Positions 40,776 to 50,600 of a stretch of 64,000 bases of DNA are shown here, one piece after another (positions within the stretch are counted from its first letter, which is position 1; each line of letters begins with the position of its first letter). The notes under the pieces are model-generated. The model was not told the DNA's origin, ran no database searches, and saw only the letters and a program-made list of their open reading frames with translations. The position numbers were made by a program, and so were the translations under genes. This DNA is from Lysobacter arenosi (GTDB lineage Bacteria > Pseudomonadota > Gammaproteobacteria > Xanthomonadales > Xanthomonadaceae). The DNA lies in NCBI RefSeq assembly GCF_016613475.2, contig NZ_CP071517.1:2790001-2854000 (forward strand). Reading direction: 5' to 3'.

Positions 40776-40804
40776 TTGCCCGCCCTGCTTTTCGCGTGCA
40801 TAAT
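40776..40804 (+). promoter_or_regulatory. Sigma70-type promoter of rpmB-rpmG
   Basis: TTGCCC at 40776-40781 and CATAAT at 40799-40804 are separated by exactly 17 bases, with transcription expected near 40811. This leaves a GC-rich leader of roughly 180 bases before rpmB, long enough to fold; it holds several inverted GC blocks (for example around 40840-40880), but no ligand-binding RNA I recognise. Confidence 0.65.
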
Positions 40805-40991
40805 GCGCGGCTCGCTGCGTCCGGCTTGCCTTTAGGGGTAAGACCGGGCGGACCCCGGAAGCGCGATTCCGGCCCGCCTCGTGCCGCGAGAATTTCCTAC
40901 CCGTATCGCGCACCGCCCACACCCCGGTGTGACAGCGGAGGGGCCGCCGCCTCCCTGGCCAAGGGAAGCACCATTACCTTTCGAGGTGCGT

Positions 40992-41228
40992 ATGGCCCGT
41001 GTATGCCAAGTAACCGGTAAGCGAACGACGACTGGCAACAACGTCTCGCATGCCATGAACAAGACCCGCCGCCGCTTTCTCCCCAACCTCCATGAGCGCC
41101 GCTTCTGGGTCGCTTCCGAGAACCGTTGGGTGAAGCTGCGTGTTTCCAGTGCCGCCCTGCGCACCATCGACAAGAATGGCATCGACGCCATTCTCGCCGA
41201 CCTGCGCGCCCGCGGCGAAAAGATCTGA
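40992..41228 (+). CDS. rpmB: 50S ribosomal protein L28
   Basis: A 78-residue basic protein with the L28 signature [21 protein letters not shown] and [15 protein letters not shown]. It is a structural component of the large ribosomal subunit. CGAGGTG lies just before ATG 40992. It is followed after 13 bases by rpmG, the usual pair. Confidence 0.98.
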   Translation: MARVCQVTGKRTTTGNNVSHAMNKTRRRFLPNLHERRFWVASENRWVKLRVSSAALRTIDKNGIDAILADLRARGEKI

Positions 41229-41241
41229 GGAGGATCGAACC

Positions 41242-41406
41242 ATGGCTTCCAAGCGCGACAAGATCCGCCTGATCTCTTCTGCCGGCACCGGTCATTTCTA
41301 TACGACCGACAAGAACAAGAAGAACACCCCGAACAAGATGGAGGTCAAGAAGTACGACCCCGTCGTTCGGAAGCACGTGAACTACAAGGAAGGCAAGATC
41401 AAGTGA
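41242..41406 (+). CDS. rpmG: 50S ribosomal protein L33
   Basis: A 54-residue basic protein ([30 protein letters not shown]). It lacks the paired Cys motifs of zinc-ribbon L33, so it is the zinc-free form. GAGGAGGA precedes ATG 41242. Confidence 0.98.
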   Translation: MASKRDKIRLISSAGTGHFYTTDKNKKNTPNKMEVKKYDPVVRKHVNYKEGKIK

Positions 41407-41415
41407 TCTCCTGAC

Positions 41416-41438
41416 CCACGCGCTGCGCGCGTGGCTTT
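41416..41438 (+). terminator. Terminator after rpmG
   Basis: Eight-bp stem (41416-41423 with 41427-41434), loop TGC, then CTTTG. It starts 10 bases after the rpmG stop. The T-tract is short, and a stronger terminator lies further on at 41491. Confidence 0.6.
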
Positions 41439-41449
41439 GTCAGAAGGTC

Positions 41450-41469
41450 ATTCCCGCGCAGGCGGGGAT
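41450..41469. repeat. REP-like palindrome
   Basis: Inverted repeat ATTCCCGC (41450-41457) and GCGGGGAT (41462-41469) with one wobble pair and a four-base loop. It resembles the dispersed intergenic palindromes of xanthomonads. Confidence 0.55.
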
Positions 41470-41490
41470 CTAACCTCCAAGCTTCAGGAA

Positions 41491-41518
41491 AGCCCGGCCG
41501 CAAGGTCGGGCTTTTTTT
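41491..41518 (+). terminator. Rho-independent terminator
   Basis: Nine-bp stem (41491-41499 with 41504-41512, one G-T pair), loop GCAA, then seven T. It is a strong terminator for the rpmB-rpmG transcript. Confidence 0.9.
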
Positions 41519-41540
41519 GTGCATCCGAATCTTCCGGACA

Positions 41541-41567
41541 CAAAAAAACGGCCCCTTGCGGGGCCGT
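41541..41567 (-). terminator. Rho-independent terminator of the TonB receptor transcript
   Basis: Eight-bp perfect stem (41548-41555 with 41560-41567) and a four-base loop. Read on the minus strand it is followed by seven T. It lies 25 bases beyond the receptor stop. Confidence 0.9.
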
Positions 41568-41591
41568 AAGGTGCATTCACACCGAGGAGAA

Positions 41592-44567
41592 TCAGAACTT
41601 CTGCGAGTAGCGCATGTAGAAGAAGCGGCCCGGGACTTCGTACTGCGGATCGAATGAGTTGTTCGCCGTGCTCAGCGAAATCGGCGGGTTCTTGTCAAAC
41701 AGGTTGTTCATGCCGAGCGTGATCGTGGCGTTCCACGGTGCGTTCCAGAAGACGCTGGCGTCGTGGTAGGTCGTGGCGCCTATGTGGTGGCGCGACTCCT
41801 TTCTCGGGTCGATCGTGTCGCCGCCGGCAACTCCGCTCCAGACGCCATCGCCATTGGAATCGGTCGGAATGCCGATGTAGCGGCTCGTCTCGGTACACAG
41901 GTAGCCGTAGCCATCGGCTTCGTATCTCGGGTCGCACACTTCTTCCAGCGGGGAGTAGTAGCGGACGTTCCAGGTAGCTCCGACATTGCCTTTCTGCCAG
42001 CGGGTGCCCAGGTTGGAACGGATCCGCCAGTTGGTACCGGAGCCGACCAGATTTCCGCCTTCGTCATGATTGATCTGGCTGCCGATCGAAGGCTGCAACT
42101 GCTGGTCTTCGCCGTAACGTCCATCGCCATCCAGATCCTGCACATAGTCGGCCATGTACGTGCTGTCCCAGGTGAGGTTGAACCTGCCCAGTGATGTCTC
42201 CGGCAAACGATAGGTCAGCGTCAGGTCGTAACCTTCGACCCTGGCTCCGCCAATGTTGATGTTCGTGTTGACGAGCGTCCCGATGTTTCCACCAGGCTGG
42301 CGGGTGTACAGGCCACACGTGGGGCCCGCACCGCCCGAGTTGATGCACTGCTGGATGATCGCTTCGGCGCCGATGGTGGTGATGGCATCCTCGATCTTGA
42401 TCTTCCACCAGTCCAATGCGATGTCCAGGCCCTCGACGTAGCCGGGGCTGTAGACGAACCCGAATGTCGTCGACTCTGAGGTCTCTGGCTGCAGGCGCGT
42501 GTTTCCGCCGACCGTGGTGCGAATCTGGTCGCCGTCCTGGATGTAGCCGCCGTTGGGCACACCCTGGGAAATGCAGGTCTGCTTTGCGATCGTACTCTGC
42601 ACCGGGAAGCTGGTCGTGTTACATGGATCGCTCAGACTCGGGAAGGAATCACCGCGACCGGAGAACAACTCATCAATCGATGGCGCGCGGAAGCCTTGCG
42701 ACCAGTTTCCGCGGACAAGCAAGTCATCGATCGGCTTCCATCGGAAACCGAACTTGCTGTTGAGCGTATCGCCGAAGTTGCTGTAGTCCGAATAGCGAGT
42801 TGCGATGGAGAAATCGAGCAGCTTTGCGAACGTGACATCGGCCAGCACCGGCACCGCGAGCTCGAGATAGGCTTCGTTGAGGTCGTAGCCGCCGCTGGTA
42901 GCCCTGCGGGAGTTGCCGGTGGTGTTGCCCGAGTTGATCAGTGCATCGGGTGAGTCGTAACCAGATTCTTCGCGATGCTCCACGCCTAAGGAGAATCCAA
43001 GCGGACCACCGGGGAGTTCGAAGAGTTCGCCTCCGATGTTGGCGTAGTAGTTCTTCAGGGTGTACTTGTATTCATCGTGCGCCGTGAAGCTCGTGAACTC
43101 GATCATCTCCGGTGTGATGCTGCCGGCACCGCCGAGGAAATTGAGTGGCACGCAGCCCGGCAATGGCTGGGCGGCAGTACCGCAGCGCGCGACACCATTG
43201 GCATCGCGGAATGACGGCCCCAGGGCCTGGCCCAGTGCGATCAGGTTGAACAGGCCTTGAGTCGTGTTGTTGGCCTTGTTCTCGCCATAGAGATAGCCCG
43301 CCTCCCAGTCGAACGTCTTCTCGCCGGCGTGGAGCACTCCATCAAACGCGGCATCCATCGCGAACGTGCGCACATCCTGGTTGAACTTGCGCCCGCCCGT
43401 TTCGTTGATGCGGCGGTTGATGCGCGAGACATCCCTTCCGAACGGGTTGTAGATGCTGTCCTTGCTGATGAAGACCTGTCTGGCAAGGTCAGGAATGTTT
43501 GGCGTCGTGCCGAGGGTCACCGGCATGGCTGCCAGCAGCTGCTGGGACTCGCGCTGGTTGTAGGTCACCGTGGTCTTGAAGCTGATGTCGTCGGTGATGT
43601 CGACGGACGCGTTGCCGAAAATGGAGCGGCGCTCCTGCGGCGTCACCAGATAATTGTCTGGCGCGAAGTTGTAGGCATCTTTGCCAACGACGTAAGGACG
43701 GGGGGCGGAGCCTGCGCCGTCGTAGGTGAAGGTGCCCGCCCTGCCATTGAAGTTGGTCTGGCCGCCGTTGCACACGCCCTTGGCGGGGTTGTAGCCGCCT
43801 GGACACAGGGCGAAGCGTCCGTCCGGGCTGGTGCCGCTGCCGTAGAAGTTGCCGGTGGTGTACGTCGGTTCCTTGGAGATGTAGCGATCACCAGCGAGTA
43901 CCGGCTCTTCCTTGACATAACCGAACCCAAGCATCGCCGAGAAGCGATCGCTGCGGGTACCGATGGTGAAGTCGTAAGCCTGTCTGTTTCCGTCGCCCTT
44001 GTCGTACTGTCCGATGTAGGCATTGGCTTCGGCGCCGTCGAAGTTCTGGCGCAGGATCACGTTGACGACGCCGGCGATCGCATCCGATCCGTAGATGGTG
44101 GAGGCGCCGTCCTTCAGCACCTCGATTCGTTCGACCGCTGCCGTCGGAATGGTATTGAGATCGACCGCTCCACCGAGACCGGTACCGCCAACCCATCGCT
44201 TGCCGTTAACCAGAACCAGAGTCCGCTGATCGCCGAGATTGCGCAGATTGACGCGGGTCTCGCCGTTGCCGCCATTGTTGACCGTGGTGTTCAATGCCGA
44301 ACCGCCGGCGGTGAGGTTCTGGATCACATCGCCAATCGATGTCAGCCCCTGTGCACTGATGTCCTCCCGGCTCAGCGAGAAGATCGGCTGCGAAGTTTCG
44401 ATGTCCGCGCGCTTGATGCGCGATCCGGTGACTTCGATCTTGTCGAGCGTTGTGGTGCCCTTGTCGCTGGTTTCCTGGGCGCCGGCGAGGGCCGGCGCCA
44501 GGGCGATCGCGATGCCTGCCGGCAGCATGCCGACGCGCACCGCGGTGCGCAGGTTGCGGTGTTCCAT
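41592..44567 (-). CDS. TonB-dependent outer-membrane receptor
   Basis: A 991-residue protein with a signal peptide (about 1-30, ending LAGAQ) and a plug domain from about residue 40 (KIEVTGSRIKRADIETSQPI, LVNGKRWVGG, VERIEVLKDGASTIYGSDAIAGVVNVI). A 22-strand barrel follows, ending MRYSQKF with terminal Phe. The GSRI and YGSDAIAGVVN wording places it in the large receptor branch expanded in Xanthomonadaceae, which imports carbohydrates, peptides or other large nutrients rather than siderophores only. No FecI/FecR genes are adjacent; an AraC-type regulator gene ends 32 bases upstream on the same strand. The ligand cannot be told from sequence. ATG 44567 has GGAGAAG just upstream. Confidence 0.95.
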   Translation of the reverse strand: MEHRNLRTAVRVGMLPAGIAIALAPALAGAQETSDKGTTTLDKIEVTGSRIKRADIETSQPIFSLSREDISAQGLTSIGDVIQNLTAGGSALNTTVNNGGNGETRVNLRNLGDQRTLVLVNGKRWVGGTGLGGAVDLNTIPTAAVERIEVLKDGASTIYGSDAIAGVVNVILRQNFDGAEANAYIGQYDKGDGNRQAYDFTIGTRSDRFSAMLGFGYVKEEPVLAGDRYISKEPTYTTGNFYGSGTSPDGRFALCPGGYNPAKGVCNGGQTNFNGRAGTFTYDGAGSAPRPYVVGKDAYNFAPDNYLVTPQERRSIFGNASVDITDDISFKTTVTYNQRESQQLLAAMPVTLGTTPNIPDLARQVFISKDSIYNPFGRDVSRINRRINETGGRKFNQDVRTFAMDAAFDGVLHAGEKTFDWEAGYLYGENKANNTTQGLFNLIALGQALGPSFRDANGVARCGTAAQPLPGCVPLNFLGGAGSITPEMIEFTSFTAHDEYKYTLKNYYANIGGELFELPGGPLGFSLGVEHREESGYDSPDALINSGNTTGNSRRATSGGYDLNEAYLELAVPVLADVTFAKLLDFSIATRYSDYSNFGDTLNSKFGFRWKPIDDLLVRGNWSQGFRAPSIDELFSGRGDSFPSLSDPCNTTSFPVQSTIAKQTCISQGVPNGGYIQDGDQIRTTVGGNTRLQPETSESTTFGFVYSPGYVEGLDIALDWWKIKIEDAITTIGAEAIIQQCINSGGAGPTCGLYTRQPGGNIGTLVNTNINIGGARVEGYDLTLTYRLPETSLGRFNLTWDSTYMADYVQDLDGDGRYGEDQQLQPSIGSQINHDEGGNLVGSGTNWRIRSNLGTRWQKGNVGATWNVRYYSPLEEVCDPRYEADGYGYLCTETSRYIGIPTDSNGDGVWSGVAGGDTIDPRKESRHHIGATTYHDASVFWNAPWNATITLGMNNLFDKNPPISLSTANNSFDPQYEVPGRFFYMRYSQKF

Positions 44568-44599
44568 GTATGACTTCTCCGGATGTTGTTATCGACGCG

Positions 44600-45577
44600 T
44601 TAAGCGCCTACCAACCTTATTCCGGAGTTCTTGATCACGTTTTCCCGCATGGACCTGACCGATCCGCTGCTTGCGCCAACGTCTTTTGCATTAGCAATGC
44701 GCCGCCTTTGCAGCATCAGGTCAGCGTCGCGTCGTGCTGCCCGGTACTCCGATGCGGTCATGCCGAAACGCGCACGGAAACTTCTGGCGAAGCTGCAACT
44801 GTTGTCGAATCCACTTGCGGCGCCGACCTCGCCAATGGTCATCAAGGTGGAGGCAAGCAGGCTTGCTGCATGATCCAGTCGCATGCGTGCCGATGCGGCC
44901 AGCGGACTTTCTCCATAGAGCTTGTGGAACAGCTTGGAGAAGTACCAGGTAGAGAAGCGCGTGCGTTCGGCCAGTTCACTGATGCGGACGATGCGATGGC
45001 AGTGACCTTCCAGGTACAGGCTGGCACGCTGCATGCGCTCGAACACCTGGCGCTTGCGTCCGAGCGATGCGCCCGGGCACAGGCCCAACCGCTGGCCGTA
45101 CTCGGCCTGGATCTCCTGGAGAAACAAAAGCATCGAGCGCAATGGCGCCTGGATGCGGCCGCTGCGGCTGTCGTTGTCGATGTTGCGCGAGGCCCGGTAC
45201 CACATCCGGGCGACCGTCCTGGCCTGCTCCGGCTTGAGACGGCCGCGCCCGACGTAAAGGCCGAAGTCGGAGAAGCGGCTCATCGCGCGCAGCGCATCTT
45301 CGGCGATGGTTAGGCCGATGCAGATGCCGTTCTGGTCGGGCTGGATCTGCGGCAGCGAATCCTTCGCGAATGCGATCCAGTCGCCGGTGCGCAGGTAGAA
45401 GCGGCCTTCCTTGGCTTCCACCCAGGAGCCTGCCCGCATCTGCACCCAGATCGAGAGATCCTGGCTCGTCAGCTCCACGCTTCCCATGCGCGAGGCACCG
45501 ACGCACCTTGCCCATTGCCCTTCAGCCGGACCAATCCGCAACAACTGACCACGATCCGCCCACTTTGCTCGTTCCAT
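44600..45577 (-). CDS. AraC-family transcriptional regulator upstream of the TonB receptor
   Basis: A 325-residue protein with a ligand- or dimerisation-type N-terminal half (about 1-210) and a C-terminal AraC HTH pair (about 220-310: RISELAERTRFSTWYFSKLFHKLYGESP and IGEVGAASGFDNSCSFARSFRARFG). Two HTH motifs are well preserved. It is 32 bases upstream of the receptor gene on the same strand, so it likely controls its own operon with the receptor, sensing the imported ligand or a metabolite. ATG 45577 is chosen because it gives a normal AraC length and lies in the gap before the divergent cardiolipin synthase. Confidence 0.9.
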   Translation of the reverse strand: MERAKWADRGQLLRIGPAEGQWARCVGASRMGSVELTSQDLSIWVQMRAGSWVEAKEGRFYLRTGDWIAFAKDSLPQIQPDQNGICIGLTIAEDALRAMSRFSDFGLYVGRGRLKPEQARTVARMWYRASRNIDNDSRSGRIQAPLRSMLLFLQEIQAEYGQRLGLCPGASLGRKRQVFERMQRASLYLEGHCHRIVRISELAERTRFSTWYFSKLFHKLYGESPLAASARMRLDHAASLLASTLMTIGEVGAASGFDNSCSFARSFRARFGMTASEYRAARRDADLMLQRRRIANAKDVGASSGSVRSMRENVIKNSGIRLVGA

Positions 45578-45736
45578 AAGACCTGACTGACGTGTGAGGG
45601 CGTTCAGGCTCACTTGGCGTGGCTGGTGAGTACATAAGAACCTTCTTAAAGTGGCGGCCGGCGTGTGCCAGCTGGCACAAGCAGATGCTGCCGCGGCGGC
45701 GATGCCGCCATCACGCGCCCATGCTCCAATGCCGCC

Positions 45737-47158
45737 ATGCCCTTTGACCTGCACGCCGGCTACTGGCTGTTCTTCCTGGACTGGCTGATCCGGCTGGCGG
45801 CGCTGGCGTGGATTCCGGTGCGCAGCCCGCCGGCGGCCGCGCGCAGCTGGCTGCTGCTGGTCGGCTTCGTGCCATTGCTCGGGTTGCCGCTGTATCTGGT
45901 ACTCGGCCATCCGTGGCTGGCGCGGCAACGGCGCGAGCGCCAGGCGCTGGCATCGGCGGTGATCCGCGAGCGCCAGGACAGCCTGCGCGAATGGCGCTGG
46001 CTGCCACCGGGCGGCGAAGGCGACGCCAGCGCGGACATTCCGCGTCTTGCCGAGCGTCTGGGCGACTTCATGCCCACCCATGGCAACGGCATCGAGTTGC
46101 TCGACGACTACGACGCGTCGCTGGCCACGTTGCTCGCGGATATCGATGGCGCCCGCGAGGAAGTGCACCTGTTGTACTACCTGATGTTTGACGACCGCGT
46201 CGGCGCCGCGATCGCCGATGCGCTCAAGCGTGCGGCTTCGCGCGGCGTCCGCTGCCGGCTGCTGCTCGACGCGGTGGGTGCCAAGCCTGGCTTGCGTGCG
46301 TTCGCCCGACCGCTACGTGAGGCCGGCGTCGATGTCCGCGCGATGCTGGCCGGGGGCCTGGCCTGGCGCAGCCTGTCGCGCATGGACCTGCGCAACCATC
46401 GCAAGCTGGCGGTCATCGATCGCCGCGTGGGTTATGTCGGTTCGCAGAACCTCGCCGAGCCGGAGTTCGTCCCGGGCTACCCCAATCGCGAACTGGTCGC
46501 GCGTGTGATGGGGCCGGCGGTGCGGCAGATGGCGGCGCTGTTCGCCAGCGACTGGCTGATCGAGACCGGCGAGCGCCTGACTGCCGATGGCGCCTACACC
46601 GGCAATGGCGCGGCACCGGCGCAGCTGCTGCCAGGCGGGCCGGCGTATCCGTTCCAGAATGCGCGCAACGTCGTGGTCGCCCTGATCCAGCACGCGCGTC
46701 GACGGGTGGTGCTGACCACGCCCTACTTCGTGCCTGACGACGTGACGCTCGGCGCGCTGCACCTGGCCGCGTTGTCGGGAGTGCAGGTGCAACTGGTGCT
46801 GTCGCAGAGCAACAACCAGAACCTCACCCGCTGGGCGCAGCGGTCCTACTACGAAGAACTGCTGGAGGCCGGCGTCCGCATCGCGCTGTACCGGCCCCAC
46901 TTCCTGCATGCCAAGCACCTGAGCGTCGACGAGGACATCGCCCTGATCGGCTCGATCAACCTCGACATCCGCTCCTTCGCGCTCAATGCCGAGGTCGGGC
47001 TGCTGTGCTACGACCGCGCCGTGGTCGAACGCCTTCGCGACATCGAGGCCGGATACCTGGCCGATTCGGAGATTCTCGAGCTGGCGTCGTGGCGGGCGCG
47101 ACCGCGCTGGCGGCGCAGCGTGGAGGGGATTTCGCGACTGGCCGACTCGCTGATCTAG
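45737..47158 (+). CDS. cls: Cardiolipin synthase (phospholipase D superfamily)
   Basis: A 473-residue protein with two N-terminal transmembrane helices (about 9-24 and 36-55) and two HKD motifs: HRKLAVID with His221 and HAKHLSVDED with His391, each followed by a GSxN-type motif (GSQNLA, GSINLD). It condenses two phosphatidylglycerol molecules to cardiolipin at the inner membrane. The ending ISRLADSLI is typical of Cls. ATG 45737 is used; TCCAAT ends 6 bases before it and no Shine-Dalgarno is seen. Confidence 0.95.
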   Translation: MPFDLHAGYWLFFLDWLIRLAALAWIPVRSPPAAARSWLLLVGFVPLLGLPLYLVLGHPWLARQRRERQALASAVIRERQDSLREWRWLPPGGEGDASADIPRLAERLGDFMPTHGNGIELLDDYDASLATLLADIDGAREEVHLLYYLMFDDRVGAAIADALKRAASRGVRCRLLLDAVGAKPGLRAFARPLREAGVDVRAMLAGGLAWRSLSRMDLRNHRKLAVIDRRVGYVGSQNLAEPEFVPGYPNRELVARVMGPAVRQMAALFASDWLIETGERLTADGAYTGNGAAPAQLLPGGPAYPFQNARNVVVALIQHARRRVVLTTPYFVPDDVTLGALHLAALSGVQVQLVLSQSNNQNLTRWAQRSYYEELLEAGVRIALYRPHFLHAKHLSVDEDIALIGSINLDIRSFALNAEVGLLCYDRAVVERLRDIEAGYLADSEILELASWRARPRWRRSVEGISRLADSLI

Positions 47159-47409
47159 GCGCCGTCGCCGCTCATCAGGATGCGCACCTGATCGCAGCCG
47201 CGATCGATGACCGCCACTTCAATATCGCCTTCGTCGCCCTGAACGAACCACCGGTAGATCGGGTAGGCCGCGCCGAAGCTGACCAGCGGCGGTCGCCCGA
47301 ATTCGCCGACGAAGCTGCCCAGCGTCCGGCGCGTCACCCCAATTTGCCGGACGGCAGCGCTGCGACTTCCGACGGCCAGGGCAACGGCGGACATCATGGT
47401 GGCGTCCAT
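47155..47409 (-). CDS. Small hypothetical protein
   Basis: About 84 residues from ATG 47409 (a longer start at 47478 gives 107). There is no signal peptide or transmembrane helix. The C-terminal half (IYRWFVQGDEGDIEVAVIDR, then VRILMSG) reads like a real beta-rich fold, while the N-terminus is Ala/Val/Arg-rich. Its stop overlaps the stop of the convergent cls by four bases. I do not recognise it. It may be genuine or a shadow frame in the region before the SSF-kinase gene. Confidence 0.4.
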   Translation of the reverse strand: MDATMMSAVALAVGSRSAAVRQIGVTRRTLGSFVGEFGRPPLVSFGAAYPIYRWFVQGDEGDIEVAVIDRGCDQVRILMSGDGA

Positions 47410-47632
47410 GGGCGAAAGAACGTCCAGGGCTGAAGCGTGCATTAGAGATCTCGGACTGTGGGGGTGGCCGCTTGCCACCTGGTCGCCACGATACGGGCAT
47501 GAATGCTCCCGGGATCTGGGACTCGTCCCAAATCGACTGCGATTCCAGCCTCATGCCGCCAGCAAGGGGACAGGACGACAGCGCCTTGCCTGGCGTTCTA
47601 CACTCGTCCCGTTCGAAAACGCGAGGCGCGCC

Positions 47633-50600
47633 GTGATCCCAGGCTGGATTCTGCTGCTGGTGTCGGCCGGTTACGTCGGCGTGCTGTTCGTGGTCGCCTA
47701 TTACGGCGACCAGCGCGACTTCACGCCCAAGGCGCGCTGGATGCGCCCGGCCGTGTACTCGCTGGCACTGGCGGTGTACTGCTCATCGTGGACGTTCTAC
47801 GGCGCGGTCGGCACGGCCGCACGCACCGGCCTGGGCTTCCTGCCGATCTACCTGGGGCCGCTGCTGATGCTGGCCTTCGGCTGGCGCATCCTCGAGCGGC
47901 TGGTGCTGATTTCCGGGCAGAACCGCATCGTTTCCATCGCCGACTTCCTGTCCTCGCGCTACGGTCGTGCGCCAGGGCTGGCGGCACTGGTGGCCTCGGT
48001 GGCGCTGACTGCGGCCGTTCCCTACGTCGCCCTGCAGTTCAAGGCGGTGGCGATGAGCGTGGAAGTGCTGGCCGGCGTGCCCAGCGACGCCGGCCTGCTG
48101 CACGACCCGGCGTTCTATGTCGCCCTGCTGCTGGCGGTGTTCGCGATCCTGTTCGGCACGCGCCAGATCGACGCGACCGAGCACCACCGCGGCATGGTGT
48201 TGGCGGTGGCGCTGGAATCGCTGGTGAAGCTGCTCGCGTTCCTGGCCATCGGCCTGTTCGCGCTGTTCCACCTGCCCGGCTTCGGCTCGCTGCCCGAACG
48301 CATGGTGCAGGCGGCCAGCATCGTCACCGCGCCCGGCGTGCCGGCCGGCTTCGTCGCCCAGACCCTGCTCGCCTTCGCCGCGATCGTCTGCCTGCCGCGC
48401 CAGTTCCACGTCGCAGTGGTCGAATGCCAGGATCCGTCCGACCTGCGCTCGGCGCGCTGGATGTTCGGCGGCTACCTGGTGCTGATCTCGCTGCTGGTGG
48501 TGCCGATCACGCTCACAGGCCAGGCGTTGCTTGCCGGCACCGGCGCATCGCCTGATACCTACGTGCTGGCGCTGCCGCTGGCGCTGAAACAGGATTCGCT
48601 GGCGCTGATCGTCTACATCGGCGGTTTCTCGGCCGCCACCGGCATGGTCATCGTGGCCAGCGTCGCGCTCGCGACGATGGTCAGCAACGACCTGATCGTG
48701 CCGCTGCTGCTGCGCAGCGGCGCGCTGCACGAAGGCCAGGGCATCGGCCGCCAGGTGCTGTGGGTGCGGCGCATCACCATCGTCGCGCTGGCGATGATGG
48801 CGTACGCCTATCACCGCGGCTCGGCCTATTACGGGCGCGGCGGCGAGGACACGCTGGCCCAGCACGGCCTGCTCGCGTTCGCAGCGGTCGCGCAGTTCGC
48901 GCCGGCGCTGATCGGCGGCCTGTACTGGCGCGGCGCCAGTCGCTCCGGTGCCTTCGCCGGCCTGTTCGCCGGCACCGTGCTGTGGCTGTACACGCTGCTG
49001 CTGCCGGCGCTGGCACGCGGTGGCTGGTTCGGCTCGGGCTGGCTCGAGCATGGCCCGCTCGGCGTGGACTGGCTGCAACCGGAGCAGCTGTTCGGCCTGC
49101 ACGGCTGGGACCCGCTGACCCATGGCACGTTCTGGTCGCTGCTGTTCAACGTCGGCGTGTTCCTGTTCGTGTCGGTGCGGCAGCGCCCGCGCCTGCAGGA
49201 ACAACTGCTGGCATCGCCGTACCTCGACCCCTACGTGCAGCGCCCCGCGCTCGGCCCGGGCGGCTGGGCCGGCAGCGTGCGCGGCAGCGAACTGCTGGCG
49301 CTGGCCGAGCGCATCGTCGGTGAGCGCCATGCCCGCCGCGCCTTCGAGGAGTACGCGCAGCAGCAGGGCCACCCGTGGCAACCCGCGCAGCCGGCCGACC
49401 GTGCGCTGGCACAGTTCACCGAACGCCTGCTGGCCTCGGCCATTGGCGCGGCCTCTGCGCGACTGACCCTGACCACGGCCTTGCGCGGTTCGGGCATGGA
49501 GCTGGGCGAGGTGGTCGCGCTGCTGGACGAGGCCAACCAGGAACTTCGATTCAACCGCCAGATCCTGTCGACAACGCTGGAGAACATCAGCCAAGGCGTC
49601 AGCGTGGTCGATGCGGAGATGCGGCTGGTGGCGTGGAATCGCCGCTACCAGGAGCTGTTCGAGTATCCCGACGGCATGCTCTACGTCGGCCGCCCGGTCA
49701 GCGACCTGATCCGCTGGAACGCCGAGCGCGGCGAGATGGGTCCGGGTCCGACCGAGGCCCAGGTGCAGCGCCGGCTCGCGCACCTGCGCGCGGGCGCACC
49801 ACACGTGTTCGAGCGCGTGCGCGCCAACGGCCAGGTCATCGAGATGCGCGGGCGTCCGCTGCCCGGCGGCTACGTCACGACCTACAGCGACGTGACCGAT
49901 TACAAGCGCGCCGAACAGGGACTGCGCGAAGTCAACGAGACGCTCGAGCAGCGCGTCGAACTGCGTACCCGCGAAGCCGAATCGGCGCAGCAGTCGAAGA
50001 CGCGGTTCCTTGCCGCGATCAGCCACGACGTGCTGCAACCGCTCAATGCGGCGCGGCTGTTTGCCAGCGCGCTGCGCGAGACACCGGAGCCGGCCGAGCA
50101 GGCACGCCTGGCCGAGCGCGTCGATGCATCGTTGCGCGCCGCCGAGGATCTTCTCGACGGCCTGCTGGACATTTCGCGACTGGATGCCGGCGCCCTGCGC
50201 GTGGAAATCGTCGACTTCGATGTCAACGAGCTGCTGCGCGAGCTGGTCGCGCAGTACGCACCGGTCGCGTCCGGCCGCGGGCTGCAGTTGCGTGTACGCG
50301 CGCCGGACCGGCCGCGACCGGTGCGCAGCGACCGCCGCCTGCTGCGCCGCGCCCTGCAGAACTTCCTGGCCAATGCGCTGCGTTACACGCGCGAAGGTGG
50401 CGTGCTGATCGCCGCACGCGTGCGCGAAGGTGCGGTCGAGCTGCAGGTATGGGACACCGGACCCGGCATTTCCGAGTTCCACCTGGCGCAGATCTTCGAC
50501 GAGTTCCGTCGCTTCGATACGCCGGGCGTCGGCGGTGAGCGCGGCCTCGGGCTGGGCCTGTCGATCTGCCAGCGCATCGCGCGCACGCTGGAGCATCCGC

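Noticed and set aside
45578..46168. N-terminal extension of the AraC regulator at 44600
   Set aside because: The extra part lies antisense to cls coding sequence and across the divergent gap, and AraC proteins of this type are about 325 residues long.
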